Below are positions 8,740 through 17,340 of a DNA stretch of 30,811 nt, piece by piece. The stretch is taken from positions 1 through 30,811 of IMG/VR virus record IMGVR_UViG_3300025132_000019; one strand, 5' to 3'. Numbering within the stretch: position 1 is the first letter of the stretch; each line of letters begins with the position of its first letter. The notes beneath the pieces were generated by a model that did no database searches, was not told the DNA's origin, and saw only the letters and a list, made by a program, of their open reading frames with translations. The translations under genes and the position numbers were made by a program. This stretch comes from a virus.

Positions 8740-9159
8740 TTATGCTTCTGAAGCCCATATTCCGACTCCGCCTACAATGTACCATTTTGTTAAAGCTACG
8801 GCTCTAAGAACTACGTAGTCTCCGTTATTTGCAGTAGCCTTAGTATTTACCCAATCTTTGTCTACTACTCCACTTGCTACAGAATCTGCAGCAGCGTTTG
8901 CTATTGACCCGTTAATGCCATCAGATGAGTGAGGGCTTAAGGTAATAATGTTGTTTCCGTCTGCTCCTGTATTTCTAAATAAGAAAGTTAACCCTATATT
9001 TCCAGAATGAATCTGAGGCAAAGAGATAACTAGTGCGTCAGTAGCTACGTTTTGGTCTACTCCTGCGTCTCCCGCAGCAATTGATAGTGACGCAGAAATA
9101 GTATTTTGTGATACTTGTACTCTTACGTCATCGTTACTAGTGTGTATTAATGTACTCAT
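8740..9159 (-). CDS. Putative head decoration or capsid-associated protein
   Basis: A 139-aa Gly/Ala/Asp-rich, beta-rich protein with no Cys. It starts MSTLIHTSNDDVRV and contains IGLTFLFRNTGADGN and a closing WYIVGGVGIW segment. It sits between scaffold and major capsid genes, where decoration proteins of siphovirus-like phages are often encoded. The composition fits a small surface-exposed beta protein. No motif proves the function, so the role rests on position and composition; a fibre-like head protein is possible. Confidence 0.5.
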   Translation of the reverse strand: MSTLIHTSNDDVRVQVSQNTISASLSIAAGDAGVDQNVATDALVISLPQIHSGNIGLTFLFRNTGADGNNIITLSPHSSDGINGSIANAAADSVASGVVDKDWVNTKATANNGDYVVLRAVALTKWYIVGGVGIWASEA

Positions 9160-9165
9160 TTTTTA

Positions 9166-9786
9166 TTATTGTTTTTTAATTTGACTTATTTTACTTAAGA
9201 CTCTATCCAAAGTTGTTTCTGGTCTATTTTGACCATATAGGAAAGTGTCATTCTTTTTTGGAGGAGCAGAAGACAAAGGTTTTCTAGCAGCAGTCTTAGA
9301 CATTTTTTCTTTTACTTTGTCGACTTCTCCATACTTTTTCTTTAACTCTTCTATTTCCTCTTTCACTTCATCAATAATTGGTGATACAACTTCTACTACT
9401 GCAGCAACTATATCTCCTACTTCTGGAGCTACTTCTTCAGGTACTTCAACTATAATTTCTTCTTCTTCAAGGTCTTCTTTGATATCCTCTTTTTCATCTT
9501 TTATTCCGTCCTTGTACCCTTCTTCTTCAGCTTCAGGTATAGTTTCGAGTCTCAACTCGTCAATCATACCATCTTCTTTTACGACTAATACACGACCATC
9601 TTCAATCGTATATTCACCCGCTGGTAAAGGAACTCTCTCGTCTTCTTCCGTTACAATAAAAACGCTTTCTCCTTTTTCGTAAGAGTCTGCGAAAATTCTT
9701 GTTCCGTTATCCAAGACTAGTTCCTCTAGCTCAACTTGTACTCCTAAGAGTGTGTTGATCTTTTTTAACATTTCACTTGCTTTCAT
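9166..9786 (-). CDS. Putative capsid scaffolding protein
   Basis: A 206-aa, highly charged protein. Residues 1-75 form a small mixed domain starting MKASEMLKKINTLLG. Residues about 80-155 are very acidic, with EEEGYKDGIKDEKED and EEVKEEIEELKKKYGEV-like helical segments likely to form coiled coils. Residues about 160-206 are basic and end ISQIKKQ. An acidic coiled-coil middle with a basic C-terminus matches capsid scaffolds, which bind the shell by a positively charged C-terminal helix and are removed by the prohead protease. The gene lies two genes upstream of the major capsid gene. Family identity was not searched. Confidence 0.7.
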   Translation of the reverse strand: MKASEMLKKINTLLGVQVELEELVLDNGTRIFADSYEKGESVFIVTEEDERVPLPAGEYTIEDGRVLVVKEDGMIDELRLETIPEAEEEGYKDGIKDEKEDIKEDLEEEEIIVEVPEEVAPEVGDIVAAVVEVVSPIIDEVKEEIEELKKKYGEVDKVKEKMSKTAARKPLSSAPPKKNDTFLYGQNRPETTLDRVLSKISQIKKQ

Positions 9787-9816
9787 TATTTATTATTTAA
9801 TTATTAATCTTTATTA

Positions 9817-10278
9817 TTATTCTGCTATTGTAAACGCACCGTTTATTCTATTATAATTAGAATCGTATTCTCTGTATTGATCTTGCATTTCACTTAATAA
9901 AGCGTCAGCGTATCTATACACATCTGAATTGTTTGGGTCTAAACCTAACTCTTCCGATAAATCTGCATAAGCAAAAAACTTTTCTTCCAATAAATCTATT
10001 TTATTTTTTAATTCAAAAAAGTCTGCATCTAAACTTTGGAAGTCTGTATAGAAATTTTCTTTTTTTGTTTCTAGTTCACTATTCAAATTTATTAACTCAT
10101 CTGCTCTTTCTAAAACATCACCTAGAACTGCTATGTCTGATATTTGTTCTGCTTCATTTACTGCAGAGTCTAATTCACTTATAGCCGATAACTCTAATTT
10201 GTTTTCTGCTTTTAAAATAGCGAAAACACCGTTGTCTTCAGAGTATAACTTATTTAGTATGTTTTTTAATGCGTTCAT
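9817..10278 (-). CDS. Tandem paralogue 3 of a 150-aa coiled-coil protein family
   Basis: A 153-aa, almost entirely helical, acidic protein starting MNALKNILNKLYSEDN. Its N-terminus (IL-[ND]-KL followed after a short gap by a Leu/Ala-rich helix) matches the next two genes upstream, which have almost the same length. The match is weaker here, so this is the most diverged copy. There is no Cys, signal peptide or membrane segment. It lies between the prohead protease and the scaffold, suggesting a head-assembly or internal virion role. Function unknown. Confidence 0.7.
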   Translation of the reverse strand: MNALKNILNKLYSEDNGVFAILKAENKLELSAISELDSAVNEAEQISDIAVLGDVLERADELINLNSELETKKENFYTDFQSLDADFFELKNKIDLLEEKFFAYADLSEELGLDPNNSDVYRYADALLSEMQDQYREYDSNYNRINGAFTIAE

Positions 10279-10279
10279 A

Positions 10280-10741
10280 TTATTTCATAAAATTAGAAAG
10301 ACCAAATCTTTCATTAGCTTCAAATAATAATTCTTCATAAGCTGACCTGAACCTTTCTTCTACATTATCACTATTCATTAATGCCTCTGTTATTCCTGCA
10401 TAATTTCTTATTAATTCGTCAGGATTTACTCCTAGATCGTTAGCTACAGATTCTAATTTTAAGATATACTCTCTCATAACTTCTGCCTGTTCTTGTAAAT
10501 CTCTAGCTGCTCCGTTTATAATATAGTTATCAACTGCTATACTTAATTCAGTATTAAAGTCATTTATTTTATCTATCCACTCATTTAAAAAATCTGCTCC
10601 ATATTGAGCTTCATCATAAGATTGCATAAAGTAGTCTTCGCTACTATCAATGTCATCTACTAGTGAAAGGTTTACTTTTTTAGAAAGTTCTTGTTTTCTA
10701 GCGTTTTTTAGCTTGTTTAGTATTAATTGTTTTGTGTTCAT
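10280..10741 (-). CDS. Tandem paralogue 2 of a 150-aa coiled-coil protein family
   Basis: A 153-aa acidic helical protein starting MNTKQLILNKLKNARKQ. Residues about 18-31 read QELSKKVNLSLVDDID, closely matching the upstream neighbour (DLSKKVELALVDDIN). The remainder is helical with a different sequence, including a YGADFLNEWIDKINDFN segment. Spacing is 7 nt from the upstream gene and 1 nt to the downstream copy, so the three are co-translated. The conserved N-terminal segment may be the functional contact, for example with capsid, scaffold or protease. Function unknown. Confidence 0.72.
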   Translation of the reverse strand: MNTKQLILNKLKNARKQELSKKVNLSLVDDIDSSEDYFMQSYDEAQYGADFLNEWIDKINDFNTELSIAVDNYIINGAARDLQEQAEVMREYILKLESVANDLGVNPDELIRNYAGITEALMNSDNVEERFRSAYEELLFEANERFGLSNFMK

Positions 10742-10748
10742 ATTTTAT

Positions 10749-11204
10749 TTAAAATTTACTTTCTGCGTCTTTTAATGAAGTAACTGACGGACTTATTGAA
10801 CTGTAAAAAGTATCTTCTATAGCTTTAATTCTAGTATAATCTACTTTAGCATATTCCGCTAATTCCGCAGCTCCAGGAATAGAATCCATTTCAATACCTA
10901 ATTCATTAGCATTTCTAAGAACTTCATCTAATACTGCTTGAGTTGCATCTGATTGCTCATAACCTTTTTGTAGTGTATCATTAGCTAAATCTGCTAAATC
11001 TGATAATCTTGAAGCTAAATTTTCAATTTCACTTCCTATAGACTCCATTTGTTTTACTACGTCTTCAGCTTCACTTTCTCGGTTAACTGAATCGTTGATA
11101 GCATTATTAATATCGTCAACTAAAGCTAATTCTACTTTTTTAGATAGGTCAGTTTTACCTTTGTATAATTTGTCTAGAATAACTTGATTAAATCTAATTG
11201 CCAT
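10749..11204 (-). CDS. Tandem paralogue 1 of a 150-aa coiled-coil protein family
   Basis: A 151-aa acidic, helical protein starting MAIRFNQVILDKLYKGK. The LSKKVELALVDDIN block (about 19-32) is shared with the following gene. The body shows heptad-like repeats (ESIGSEIENLASRLSDLADL) consistent with a coiled coil. It overlaps the preceding 65-aa gene by 11 nt. It is the first of three consecutive genes of nearly equal length with related N-termini, so local duplication is the simplest explanation. Placement between protease and scaffold suggests head morphogenesis; no known family recognised. Confidence 0.72.
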   Translation of the reverse strand: MAIRFNQVILDKLYKGKTDLSKKVELALVDDINNAINDSVNRESEAEDVVKQMESIGSEIENLASRLSDLADLANDTLQKGYEQSDATQAVLDEVLRNANELGIEMDSIPGAAELAEYAKVDYTRIKAIEDTFYSSISPSVTSLKDAESKF

Positions 11205-11391
11205 ATTTTTCTTTTATATATCCACATATTTTAGGAGCTGCTTCTGCTCCATATCTTTCAGTTTGTTCTGCTATACATTCGTCCCAAGGATAGTCTTCTA
11301 AATTGACCTCTTTACCGATTTGTCTTAAAATTAGAGGGAAGTTTAAGTTGTCTTTAAACAATTGTTCTGTTATTCTGTTTAGTTCACTCAT
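11194..11391 (-). CDS. Small hypothetical protein, 65 aa
   Basis: A 65-aa soluble protein starting MSELNRITEQLFKDN, with a YPWDECIAEQTERYG segment and a single GYIKEKYGN C-terminal helix. It has two Cys residues (in DECIAE and KICGY), too few for a metal site alone. It lies between the Cys-rich 64-aa gene and the paralogue triplet, overlapping the latter by 11 nt. The EQ.....A...I.GYIK pattern recalls small proteins of Bacteroidota phage head regions, but I cannot name a family. Confidence 0.6.
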   Translation of the reverse strand: MSELNRITEQLFKDNLNFPLILRQIGKEVNLEDYPWDECIAEQTERYGAEAAPKICGYIKEKYGN

Positions 11392-11426
11392 ACCTATTTA
11401 ACAACTATAAAAAATATTTTGCATTT

Positions 11427-11621
11427 TCAGGTTATACGAGTAATAACTCCAATACCTTGAGCCCATAATGAGCCGTCACAACATTCTCTAGAATAAGTAT
11501 TTTCGTCTTTACAATAACAAGCTCTAGAACTACTAGAAGGACTAGCAGGATTCCAACGTTCTCTATAAGGCATAGCTTGGCTTCGCCTATTCATTTTGTT
11601 AGTTCTTTTTCTGATTGGCAT
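11427..11621 (-). CDS. Small Cys-rich basic protein, 64 aa
   Basis: A 64-aa protein with a basic N-terminus (MPIRKRTNKMNRRSQ), a Ser-rich linker, and a compact segment with four Cys (ACYCKDENTYSRECCDGS, residues about 34-51) before a hydrophobic end (AQGIGVITRIT). The CYC...CC arrangement could bind a metal or form a knob. It overlaps the 3' end of the protease gene by 23 nt. I believe short proteins with this YSRECCDG-like block recur beside structural genes in Bacteroidota phages, but the function is unknown to me. Confidence 0.65.
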   Translation of the reverse strand: MPIRKRTNKMNRRSQAMPYRERWNPASPSSSSRACYCKDENTYSRECCDGSLWAQGIGVITRIT

Positions 11622-12222
11622 TTATTAATAGTTTTTTAATTTTTAATAATTTTACTCCTGCAGAAATTTCTGAATTTAGATTGTCTTTAATTTTTTCTTT
11701 AGGCCTTTCTTCACGATCTAGAAAAAACCCTTCTATACTGAATCCTTTAACTTCTCCACTTTTCACAAAGTCTTGCCATATCTCGTCATTATTAACTTTT
11801 ACAGCTCCCATCCAAGTTCCTACAGGAACGTTCATTCCATATAAAGCAGTCTTGTCTTTTTCCTTGTCTTCTACTATCCAGGATTCGACTAGTGTTAGCC
11901 CATCTATATCAAACTTATGTTCTAGTGTAGCATTGTTTTGTTTTCCGTTTTGGAGAAATAACTCACTAGCTTTTTTTACAGTTTCTTTTGAGAAGTATAT
12001 ATAATACTCCTCTTTTCCTTCTTTTCTATAAATAGTTTTATTAGGAATTAATAAAGCTCCCATTAGGATTTTTTTGTCATCGTCAATGGACTTTAGCTTT
12101 ATTTCTTTTTGGTCGTTTAAGGCTACGAAGTTTTCTTCTATAGCAGGACTCTCTACTATACTAATTGCATCGATACCTGCGTACTCATCGTCTTCGTCTA
12201 TTATTAATTCTACTATTTTCAT
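11599..12222 (-). CDS. XkdF-like prohead serine protease
   Basis: A 207-aa protein with the features of phage prohead proteases of the XkdF type. After an IDAISIVESPAIEENF lead (17-32) comes a beta domain with NATLEHKFD (His102, candidate catalytic), then VPVGTWMGAVKV (133-143) and GEVKGFSIEGFF (156-167), where Ser162 is the candidate nucleophile. Such proteases cleave scaffold and the capsid N-terminus during maturation. The C-terminal tail (about 170-207) is basic and probably self-processed or capsid-binding. It heads the head module, preceding the scaffold and capsid genes, and has the 14-bp upstream motif directly before its ATG. Confidence 0.85.
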   Translation of the reverse strand: MKIVELIIDEDDEYAGIDAISIVESPAIEENFVALNDQKEIKLKSIDDDKKILMGALLIPNKTIYRKEGKEEYYIYFSKETVKKASELFLQNGKQNNATLEHKFDIDGLTLVESWIVEDKEKDKTALYGMNVPVGTWMGAVKVNNDEIWQDFVKSGEVKGFSIEGFFLDREERPKEKIKDNLNSEISAGVKLLKIKKLLINANQKKN

Positions 12223-12235
12223 ACTTATATAACGT
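12222..12235 (-). promoter_or_regulatory. ACGTTATATWAGTA motif abutting the protease start codon
   Basis: The minus strand reads ACGTTATATAAGTA, with its final A being the first base of the ATG at 12222. The 16-base string AACGTTATATAAGTAT is identical to that at 19122-19137, before the tail-chaperone gene. The location at the start of the head module fits a phage-specific promoter or an unusual translation-initiation element. Confidence 0.6.
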
Positions 12236-12255
12236 TTTAATTAATTATTTTGTTT

Positions 12256-13953
12256 TTATATAGTTGCTCCTTTTACTATATTTCTTTCTAAACTTTGAGC
12301 AGTAGTTACATCATTACTTACTACAAAAGCTCTAACAGGTTGTTGAGTTTGCCCTGAAATTACATTTGCTAATTGACTAGTCTCACTTTGACCTACAATA
12401 CTAAAAGAGGGAGGTGCAGCAGGTGCAGACCCACCTCGGCCACCAACCTCTGCTTTTACAGGAGAAGAAGAAGTATCCGAACTTTTAATTTTTTGAATAG
12501 ACTTTGCTGCGGATGCAATCGTTGAAGCTATACTTAAACCTGCTGAAACGGTGTTAATAGTAACCCAAGGTTGACCTCCTGTAATTGGTAAGGCCGCTAC
12601 TGCTTTTGCATTTGCTATTGCAGTTTGTGAAACTATCTGCCCTACTGCGGCTGCTTGTTGTGCCACAACCCCAGCAATTGCTAAAGCTTTATTTTCTCCT
12701 GCTATTTGTTGAAGAAAATCACCGAATTGTCCTAACAAACCGAACTTAGCTGATTCTATTTCTTTAGTAGCAATAAAATCTGCTTCTCTTTGTGCTTTTT
12801 CTTCATCAGCAGTCTTCTTGGTTAAATCTAGTAATTGATTATCATAAAAAGTGTTAACTGCTAATCTAGCACTTCCTTTTAATCCTTCAGAAATTTCTAA
12901 TTCATCTATTTCTCTTAACGCTCTTTCTCTATCGAGTTTAATTTTTGTTTCTTCGTCTATGACAGCTTGTTCAGTTATTTTATCATTATAACTTTTTCTT
13001 ATTTGACCTAGCTTTTCGATATCGTCTATAGTAAGTTGTGTCATTTCGTCTAAATGCTTTTTATAAGCATCAAACTCTTTTTTATATTGTTTTTGTTTTT
13101 CAGCAAATCTTTTATCGGCCTCAGTTTTTTCTATTTGTGTAATGTTATTTTCAAAACCTGCTTTACGATTTTTTAATTTAGTTAAAGCGTCTTCTGTTTG
13201 TTTAATACTTTCGTCTGCTTCTTCTGCAATACCTTCAGGGTTAAAAACTAAATTTCCTATACCTTCATATAAACCTCCTGCTAAATTACTTTCTTTACCT
13301 AAAGCCTTTGCTACTAAGTCTACTGTTTTTAATAAAAGGGCTAAAGGAGCAGTAAGTATTAATAATATTCCAGATAAAAGTTTTGAGTTACGTTCCGCAT
13401 TTTCTACTTGAGTTTTTTTAATTTCTTTTTGAGTAGTAAGTTGAGCTTCTAAAGCTGCAATAGATTCGTCAGTTGCTTTAATTTTAAGATTAAGAATATC
13501 TTTTTCAGTTTTACCTTGTTGTTTTAAAATATTAGAAGTAGCTAATATATTGTCGTATTGATCTGAAGTAGCTTGTACTTGCTCTTGTTGAGCAGCTAAT
13601 AAATCTTCAGTTTCACCATCTACACCTGTTACTGCTTTTTTGATATCGTCCCAATATGCAACTATAGTTCCTAGAGCTACCACTATTAAACCTATACCTG
13701 TAGCAGCTATACTAGCCTTAAGACCTTTAAAAGAAACTGATAATCCTTTTATTCCTTTTGCACCTTGTAAAATTCCTTTTTGTAAATCCTGAAACTGAGT
13801 GACTGCTCCGCCTGTAGCTTTATCTAAAAGTCTAGTAGCGTCTCTATTTTTTGATACTGTTTTATTGAAATCATCTAACGCATTTTGAACATTTCTAACA
13901 TCTGCTTCAGCCTGTTTAGCACCTACGATTCTTATTTCTTTTTCAATTGACAT
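12256..13953 (-). CDS. Tail tape measure protein
   Basis: A 565-aa protein with long helical and coiled-coil stretches and hydrophobic segments at about 81-101 and 192-214. It also has a helix-rich Glu/Lys region (about 275-350) and an Ala-rich hydrophobic region (about 425-485). A Gly/Ser/Pro-rich hinge leads to the terminal motif QPVRAFVVSNDVTTAQSLER, which I recognise at the end of many Bacteroidota tape measures. It spans the tail lumen and sets tail length; at the usual ~0.15 nm per residue, about 85 nm. Its neighbours are tail genes upstream and the protease downstream. The hydrophobic segments may help membrane passage during DNA entry. Confidence 0.88.
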   Translation of the reverse strand: MSIEKEIRIVGAKQAEADVRNVQNALDDFNKTVSKNRDATRLLDKATGGAVTQFQDLQKGILQGAKGIKGLSVSFKGLKASIAATGIGLIVVALGTIVAYWDDIKKAVTGVDGETEDLLAAQQEQVQATSDQYDNILATSNILKQQGKTEKDILNLKIKATDESIAALEAQLTTQKEIKKTQVENAERNSKLLSGILLILTAPLALLLKTVDLVAKALGKESNLAGGLYEGIGNLVFNPEGIAEEADESIKQTEDALTKLKNRKAGFENNITQIEKTEADKRFAEKQKQYKKEFDAYKKHLDEMTQLTIDDIEKLGQIRKSYNDKITEQAVIDEETKIKLDRERALREIDELEISEGLKGSARLAVNTFYDNQLLDLTKKTADEEKAQREADFIATKEIESAKFGLLGQFGDFLQQIAGENKALAIAGVVAQQAAAVGQIVSQTAIANAKAVAALPITGGQPWVTINTVSAGLSIASTIASAAKSIQKIKSSDTSSSPVKAEVGGRGGSAPAAPPSFSIVGQSETSQLANVISGQTQQPVRAFVVSNDVTTAQSLERNIVKGATI

Positions 13954-14084
13954 TTTATTTGTTTTTTAAGTTTGTCTTTTGCTTCTTTAAAATTAGTAGG
14001 CAACTTTCTTGAACCTTGAGCAAATCTTATATTCTCAGTTTCTCCATTTGCGTACTTTAATAACTCTATTATATTTTTTATCAT
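13932..14084 (-). CDS. Small basic protein before the tape measure, 50 aa
   Basis: A 50-aa ORF whose ATG overlaps the stop of the 738-aa tail gene (ATGA) and which ends 22 nt inside the tape-measure gene. It starts MIKNIIELLKYANGE and ends in a very basic helix (CQLKKK). The tight overlaps at both ends make it likely to be translated. No family recognised. A tape-measure chaperone role is possible from position, but a frameshift-type chaperone is already encoded at 19121. Confidence 0.6.
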   Translation of the reverse strand: MIKNIIELLKYANGETENIRFAQGSRKLPTNFKEAKDKLKKQIKCQLKKK

Positions 14085-16297
14085 ACTTCGTTTAATAATT
14101 CTATATCACTTTCACCTGTTATTAAATTAGTAGATATAGTGTTAATTTTATATTCTTGACCTTGTATTGTAAGTGTATCATTCATTTTTATATTGTAAAT
14201 TATTCTTAATGGTAAATACGCTTTTATTTTAGTTATACGTCTTTTTTCTGTAAAAATATCTCTAATATAAGTTAGATAATTTTCGTATATAAGTGTTCCT
14301 ATAAATCCATTGTCAGGTGGATTCGACCCTGCTCCATACTCATTAAATTCGGCATAAAAATTTAAATTCTTATTATTTGTTGAAGAACTTAATGCTATAC
14401 TATTACTAGGTATAAAATAATTAGTTAAAGATTCGTGAGTAGAAGCAGTTGGTTTAAATGATATTTCTGTAGCAGAACTAGCTGGTTGATGAATAGGATA
14501 AAACAATAATGGTTTTCCTAAATATGCGTCTTGATTATCGTCTACAAAATATCCGTATTGTATTGTAGTTAAATTATTTGGAAATACTAAAGTAGGGTCT
14601 ACATCTACTAATCTTTCAAAAAGAACGTGCTCAAATGGTGCTTTAATATCATACGTTGTATTAGGAGCATCAAAAAAATCTCCACCCGTACTAGCGTCTC
14701 CTGTAAAATCTTCTGCTCCCCATAGCTTTCCGTTTAATTGTTCGTACTGCTTTGCTAAAAAAGTATCGTTTCCTTCATAAGCAAAATTAATTTCTTTATA
14801 AGGTAAAGCTAAATCTACTGAGCTTGTATTGACATCTACATATTCTGTTATGTCATAAGTAGCCACATCTGTAGTATAAAAGTCTTCTAACTTTTGTATT
14901 CTAATTTTTTGATAATTTAGATTTGTATTACCGTTTGCTAATTGTGGTCTGTCGTCAAAATATGCCGTTAAATTAAATAACTTAAATAAACCTGTAAGAA
15001 AATCTATAATTTTCATATCAGGTATTTGTTGGCTAATTTCAAAAGTAAAACTAGCACTTGCTGTAAAACTTGCTATAGTATAAGATTCAGACCAACCACC
15101 TCCAGCTCCAGGAATATAGCCTGACAAATTCCATTGAATACCTACACTAGAGCCATTCGTAAAAGTAATAGCCTGATAAGAATATATAGTTATCGTATAA
15201 CTAGCTTCGTCCATTATGCCCATATCACCAGGGCCAAAGCTTGAGTTTCCTACGTTATTATTTAATTGAGCCCAAGCTACTCCATTACGAAATATAATTA
15301 CATCGTATGGAACAGAACTAGAAGTATTTAATATTAATTGTTGTGTAATACTAGGTAAAGCGGTATTAGGACAAGCAGTAGTAGGATTGTAAGGATTACA
15401 AGAAGCATATACTTCTAAAGTGTTTGAGTTTAACATAGTTGTATACTGTTGAGGTAAACCAAATCCTGTTACAGGACTTGGAAATTTTGCAGCAGAACCT
15501 CCTTGAGTTGCTTCTTCTACACTTCCCTTTTTTCTATGCAACCATATATATAAGTTATAAAATTCAGCATTACTAGTGTTAAAAAAATCATTACTAAAAA
15601 CTAGAGTTGGGTATCTAGCTGTGATAGCATCTATAACTTCTTTTATTCTTATAGCATATTTTAAATCAGAATATAAAACTCCGTGTGCGTGACCTCCAGA
15701 ACCTGAAGACTTATAATATAAATTTCCGTCAAGATCAGAAGAGCCTCCACTTTGTGAATTGTAATATAATCTCGATGGTAAGTTTGTTAATTCACTACCT
15801 TCGTTACTAGCTCCTGAAGTTATTAAGGGACATAGTATAGGCCCAGAAGAACTTTGTAATCTAGCTTTGATTGTAGAGGCATCGTAAGCCAAATTATAAT
15901 TATCTAAAGTACTTAATGCTGCAAGTTTGTCATCTTTTAATAAATCTTTTATATTAACAGTCTCACCATAAAAAACAATTTTATAAGCATAAGGTTTATT
16001 TAATTTTAATTCTACTCCTTCTAGTTTTACATAACCTTGTTTAAATGGAATATAATTTAACTCTATTCTTGCTGAAGTTTTTTGACGTGCATCAAATCCA
16101 CTTACAATATTAAAATTTTCATAATGTTGAAATACTTTATTATTAGTTTTACTACAAGGAATTGTAAAGCTTTTTGAAAACTCTGTAAAGATTTTAGATG
16201 GGTCTTTAATGTTTTGTATACTTTGACTAATCGTTACTGTCTCGTCATTAAACAAATCTAATCTAGTATCACTAACATATAATTGTAGTTTTTGCAT
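14081..16297 (-). CDS. Large tail-tip/baseplate-like protein, 738 aa
   Basis: A 738-aa beta-rich protein. The N-terminal 130 residues (LQLYVSDTRLDLFNDETV, then an FSKSFTIPCS segment and GYVKLEGVELKLNK) resemble an N-terminal domain common in tail-tip proteins of Bacteroidota phages. A Gly/Ser-rich middle (about 165-430) looks like carbohydrate-binding or insertion domains. The C-terminal part has FKLFNLTAYFDDR and ends with TLTIQGQEYKINTISTNL, resembling a hub-type domain. It probably forms part of the distal tail or baseplate. It shares its start with the end of the 347-aa gene, so the pair is translationally coupled. The assignment is by position and style and not at family level. Confidence 0.6.
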   Translation of the reverse strand: MQKLQLYVSDTRLDLFNDETVTISQSIQNIKDPSKIFTEFSKSFTIPCSKTNNKVFQHYENFNIVSGFDARQKTSARIELNYIPFKQGYVKLEGVELKLNKPYAYKIVFYGETVNIKDLLKDDKLAALSTLDNYNLAYDASTIKARLQSSSGPILCPLITSGASNEGSELTNLPSRLYYNSQSGGSSDLDGNLYYKSSGSGGHAHGVLYSDLKYAIRIKEVIDAITARYPTLVFSNDFFNTSNAEFYNLYIWLHRKKGSVEEATQGGSAAKFPSPVTGFGLPQQYTTMLNSNTLEVYASCNPYNPTTACPNTALPSITQQLILNTSSSVPYDVIIFRNGVAWAQLNNNVGNSSFGPGDMGIMDEASYTITIYSYQAITFTNGSSVGIQWNLSGYIPGAGGGWSESYTIASFTASASFTFEISQQIPDMKIIDFLTGLFKLFNLTAYFDDRPQLANGNTNLNYQKIRIQKLEDFYTTDVATYDITEYVDVNTSSVDLALPYKEINFAYEGNDTFLAKQYEQLNGKLWGAEDFTGDASTGGDFFDAPNTTYDIKAPFEHVLFERLVDVDPTLVFPNNLTTIQYGYFVDDNQDAYLGKPLLFYPIHQPASSATEISFKPTASTHESLTNYFIPSNSIALSSSTNNKNLNFYAEFNEYGAGSNPPDNGFIGTLIYENYLTYIRDIFTEKRRITKIKAYLPLRIIYNIKMNDTLTIQGQEYKINTISTNLITGESDIELLNEV

Positions 16298-17340
16298 TAT
16301 CTATTATTATTGATATAGTCAAATGACATATTAAAATTAAAAGTAAATTGAATTAGTTTATTGTTTAATTTGTTTTTATAAGTAAATCCAGAGTCATTAA
16401 TGTTTACAGGTACATTCATAAAATCTCCCGTATAAGGAACTCTCATTCTTACCCATATTTTTTCTGATAATAACATTTCGGTAAAAACTTTATTATAATA
16501 TTCAGGAACAAAAAAACTATTTAGTGTAATTGATTGTTGTGCTGTAATATCAAAATCTCTTTTTGTATGTTTCCAAGTATCATAATCTCCTGCTAAATCT
16601 ATAGTACTAATATTGTATTGCTCTCTTTTACTTTTTATTTCCTCTACCATTTTTAATGTAAAAAACTCATTCTGAATAGCTCCGTATTTATTTATAAAAT
16701 AAACTCTTAATCCTGTTACATCAACATAGCTCCAATAACTTGATAATTCATCCGTGTATTTTGTGCAAGGTACTCTTTCAATATTTATAGTTGTTCCTTC
16801 TACAGTCATACTAGTAGCGTTAATTGAACTATTAGTATAAACGACTTCACCAGAATTTATGCTTGGAATTTTTAAAGCAGAATCTGGTGGAGCATAAACA
16901 GTATAGGTTTTAGTTCCACTAGAACTACTACCCCCCCAATCATAATTTGAAATAGCTGGAAAAGGAGTCGAACTATTTATTGGGTCTTCTCCTTGCATAA
17001 AAGTTCCGTACCCGTCATAACCATAATTAGTTTCTGAATTTGTGCTACCTAATTGTGTAGCACCTGCTGCACTAGGGTTTACATTGTCCCAAAAACTTTG
17101 TTCTAATAAAATTGTAAAAGTAGGTATTGTAGTTTGTTGACTTGAGCCTAATTCTATATCTAAATAATCTCTACATAATTCTGAATACTCAAAAGCACAT
17201 TGTACATTTTGAGATGCTGGTTTTACTATTGTATATCTTAGCGTTCCGTTTATAGTGATCTTTAATTGAGATGACTTCACTGCTGCGTTAGAAGTGCTTC
17301 TACTATAATATTGTGGACTTCTTAATAATCTATCGGCCAT
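16297..17340 (-). CDS. Tail protein, putative distal-tail/baseplate component, 347 aa
   Basis: A 347-aa beta-rich protein starting MADRLLRSPQYYSRSTS, with SSQLKITINGTLRYTI and CAFEYSELCRDYLDIEL early. An EEIKSKREQYNIS segment precedes a C-terminal beta domain ending FTFNFNMSFDYINNN. The C-terminal half, with WVRMRVPYTG and FTYKNKLNNKLIQ, looks like an immunoglobulin or tail-tip fold. It lies between the gp10-like completion gene and the 738-aa tip gene and touches both, indicating one assembly unit. It has no signal peptide or transmembrane helix. A distal-tail role is inferred; a structural search would be needed to tell it from a tail-terminator or fibre-anchor role. Confidence 0.6.
   Translation of the reverse strand: MADRLLRSPQYYSRSTSNAAVKSSQLKITINGTLRYTIVKPASQNVQCAFEYSELCRDYLDIELGSSQQTTIPTFTILLEQSFWDNVNPSAAGATQLGSTNSETNYGYDGYGTFMQGEDPINSSTPFPAISNYDWGGSSSSGTKTYTVYAPPDSALKIPSINSGEVVYTNSSINATSMTVEGTTINIERVPCTKYTDELSSYWSYVDVTGLRVYFINKYGAIQNEFFTLKMVEEIKSKREQYNISTIDLAGDYDTWKHTKRDFDITAQQSITLNSFFVPEYYNKVFTEMLLSEKIWVRMRVPYTGDFMNVPVNINDSGFTYKNKLNNKLIQFTFNFNMSFDYINNNR

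Noticed and set aside
9245-9682. Plus-strand 145-codon Ser/Thr-rich frame
   Set aside because: It is the antisense shadow of the acidic scaffold gene: Glu/Lys-rich coding yields Ser/Phe/Thr-rich antisense. No plus-strand gene occurs elsewhere.
13142-13411. Plus-strand 89-codon frame inside the tape measure
   Set aside because: Antisense to a confidently assigned gene, no domain, and no plus-strand transcription signals.
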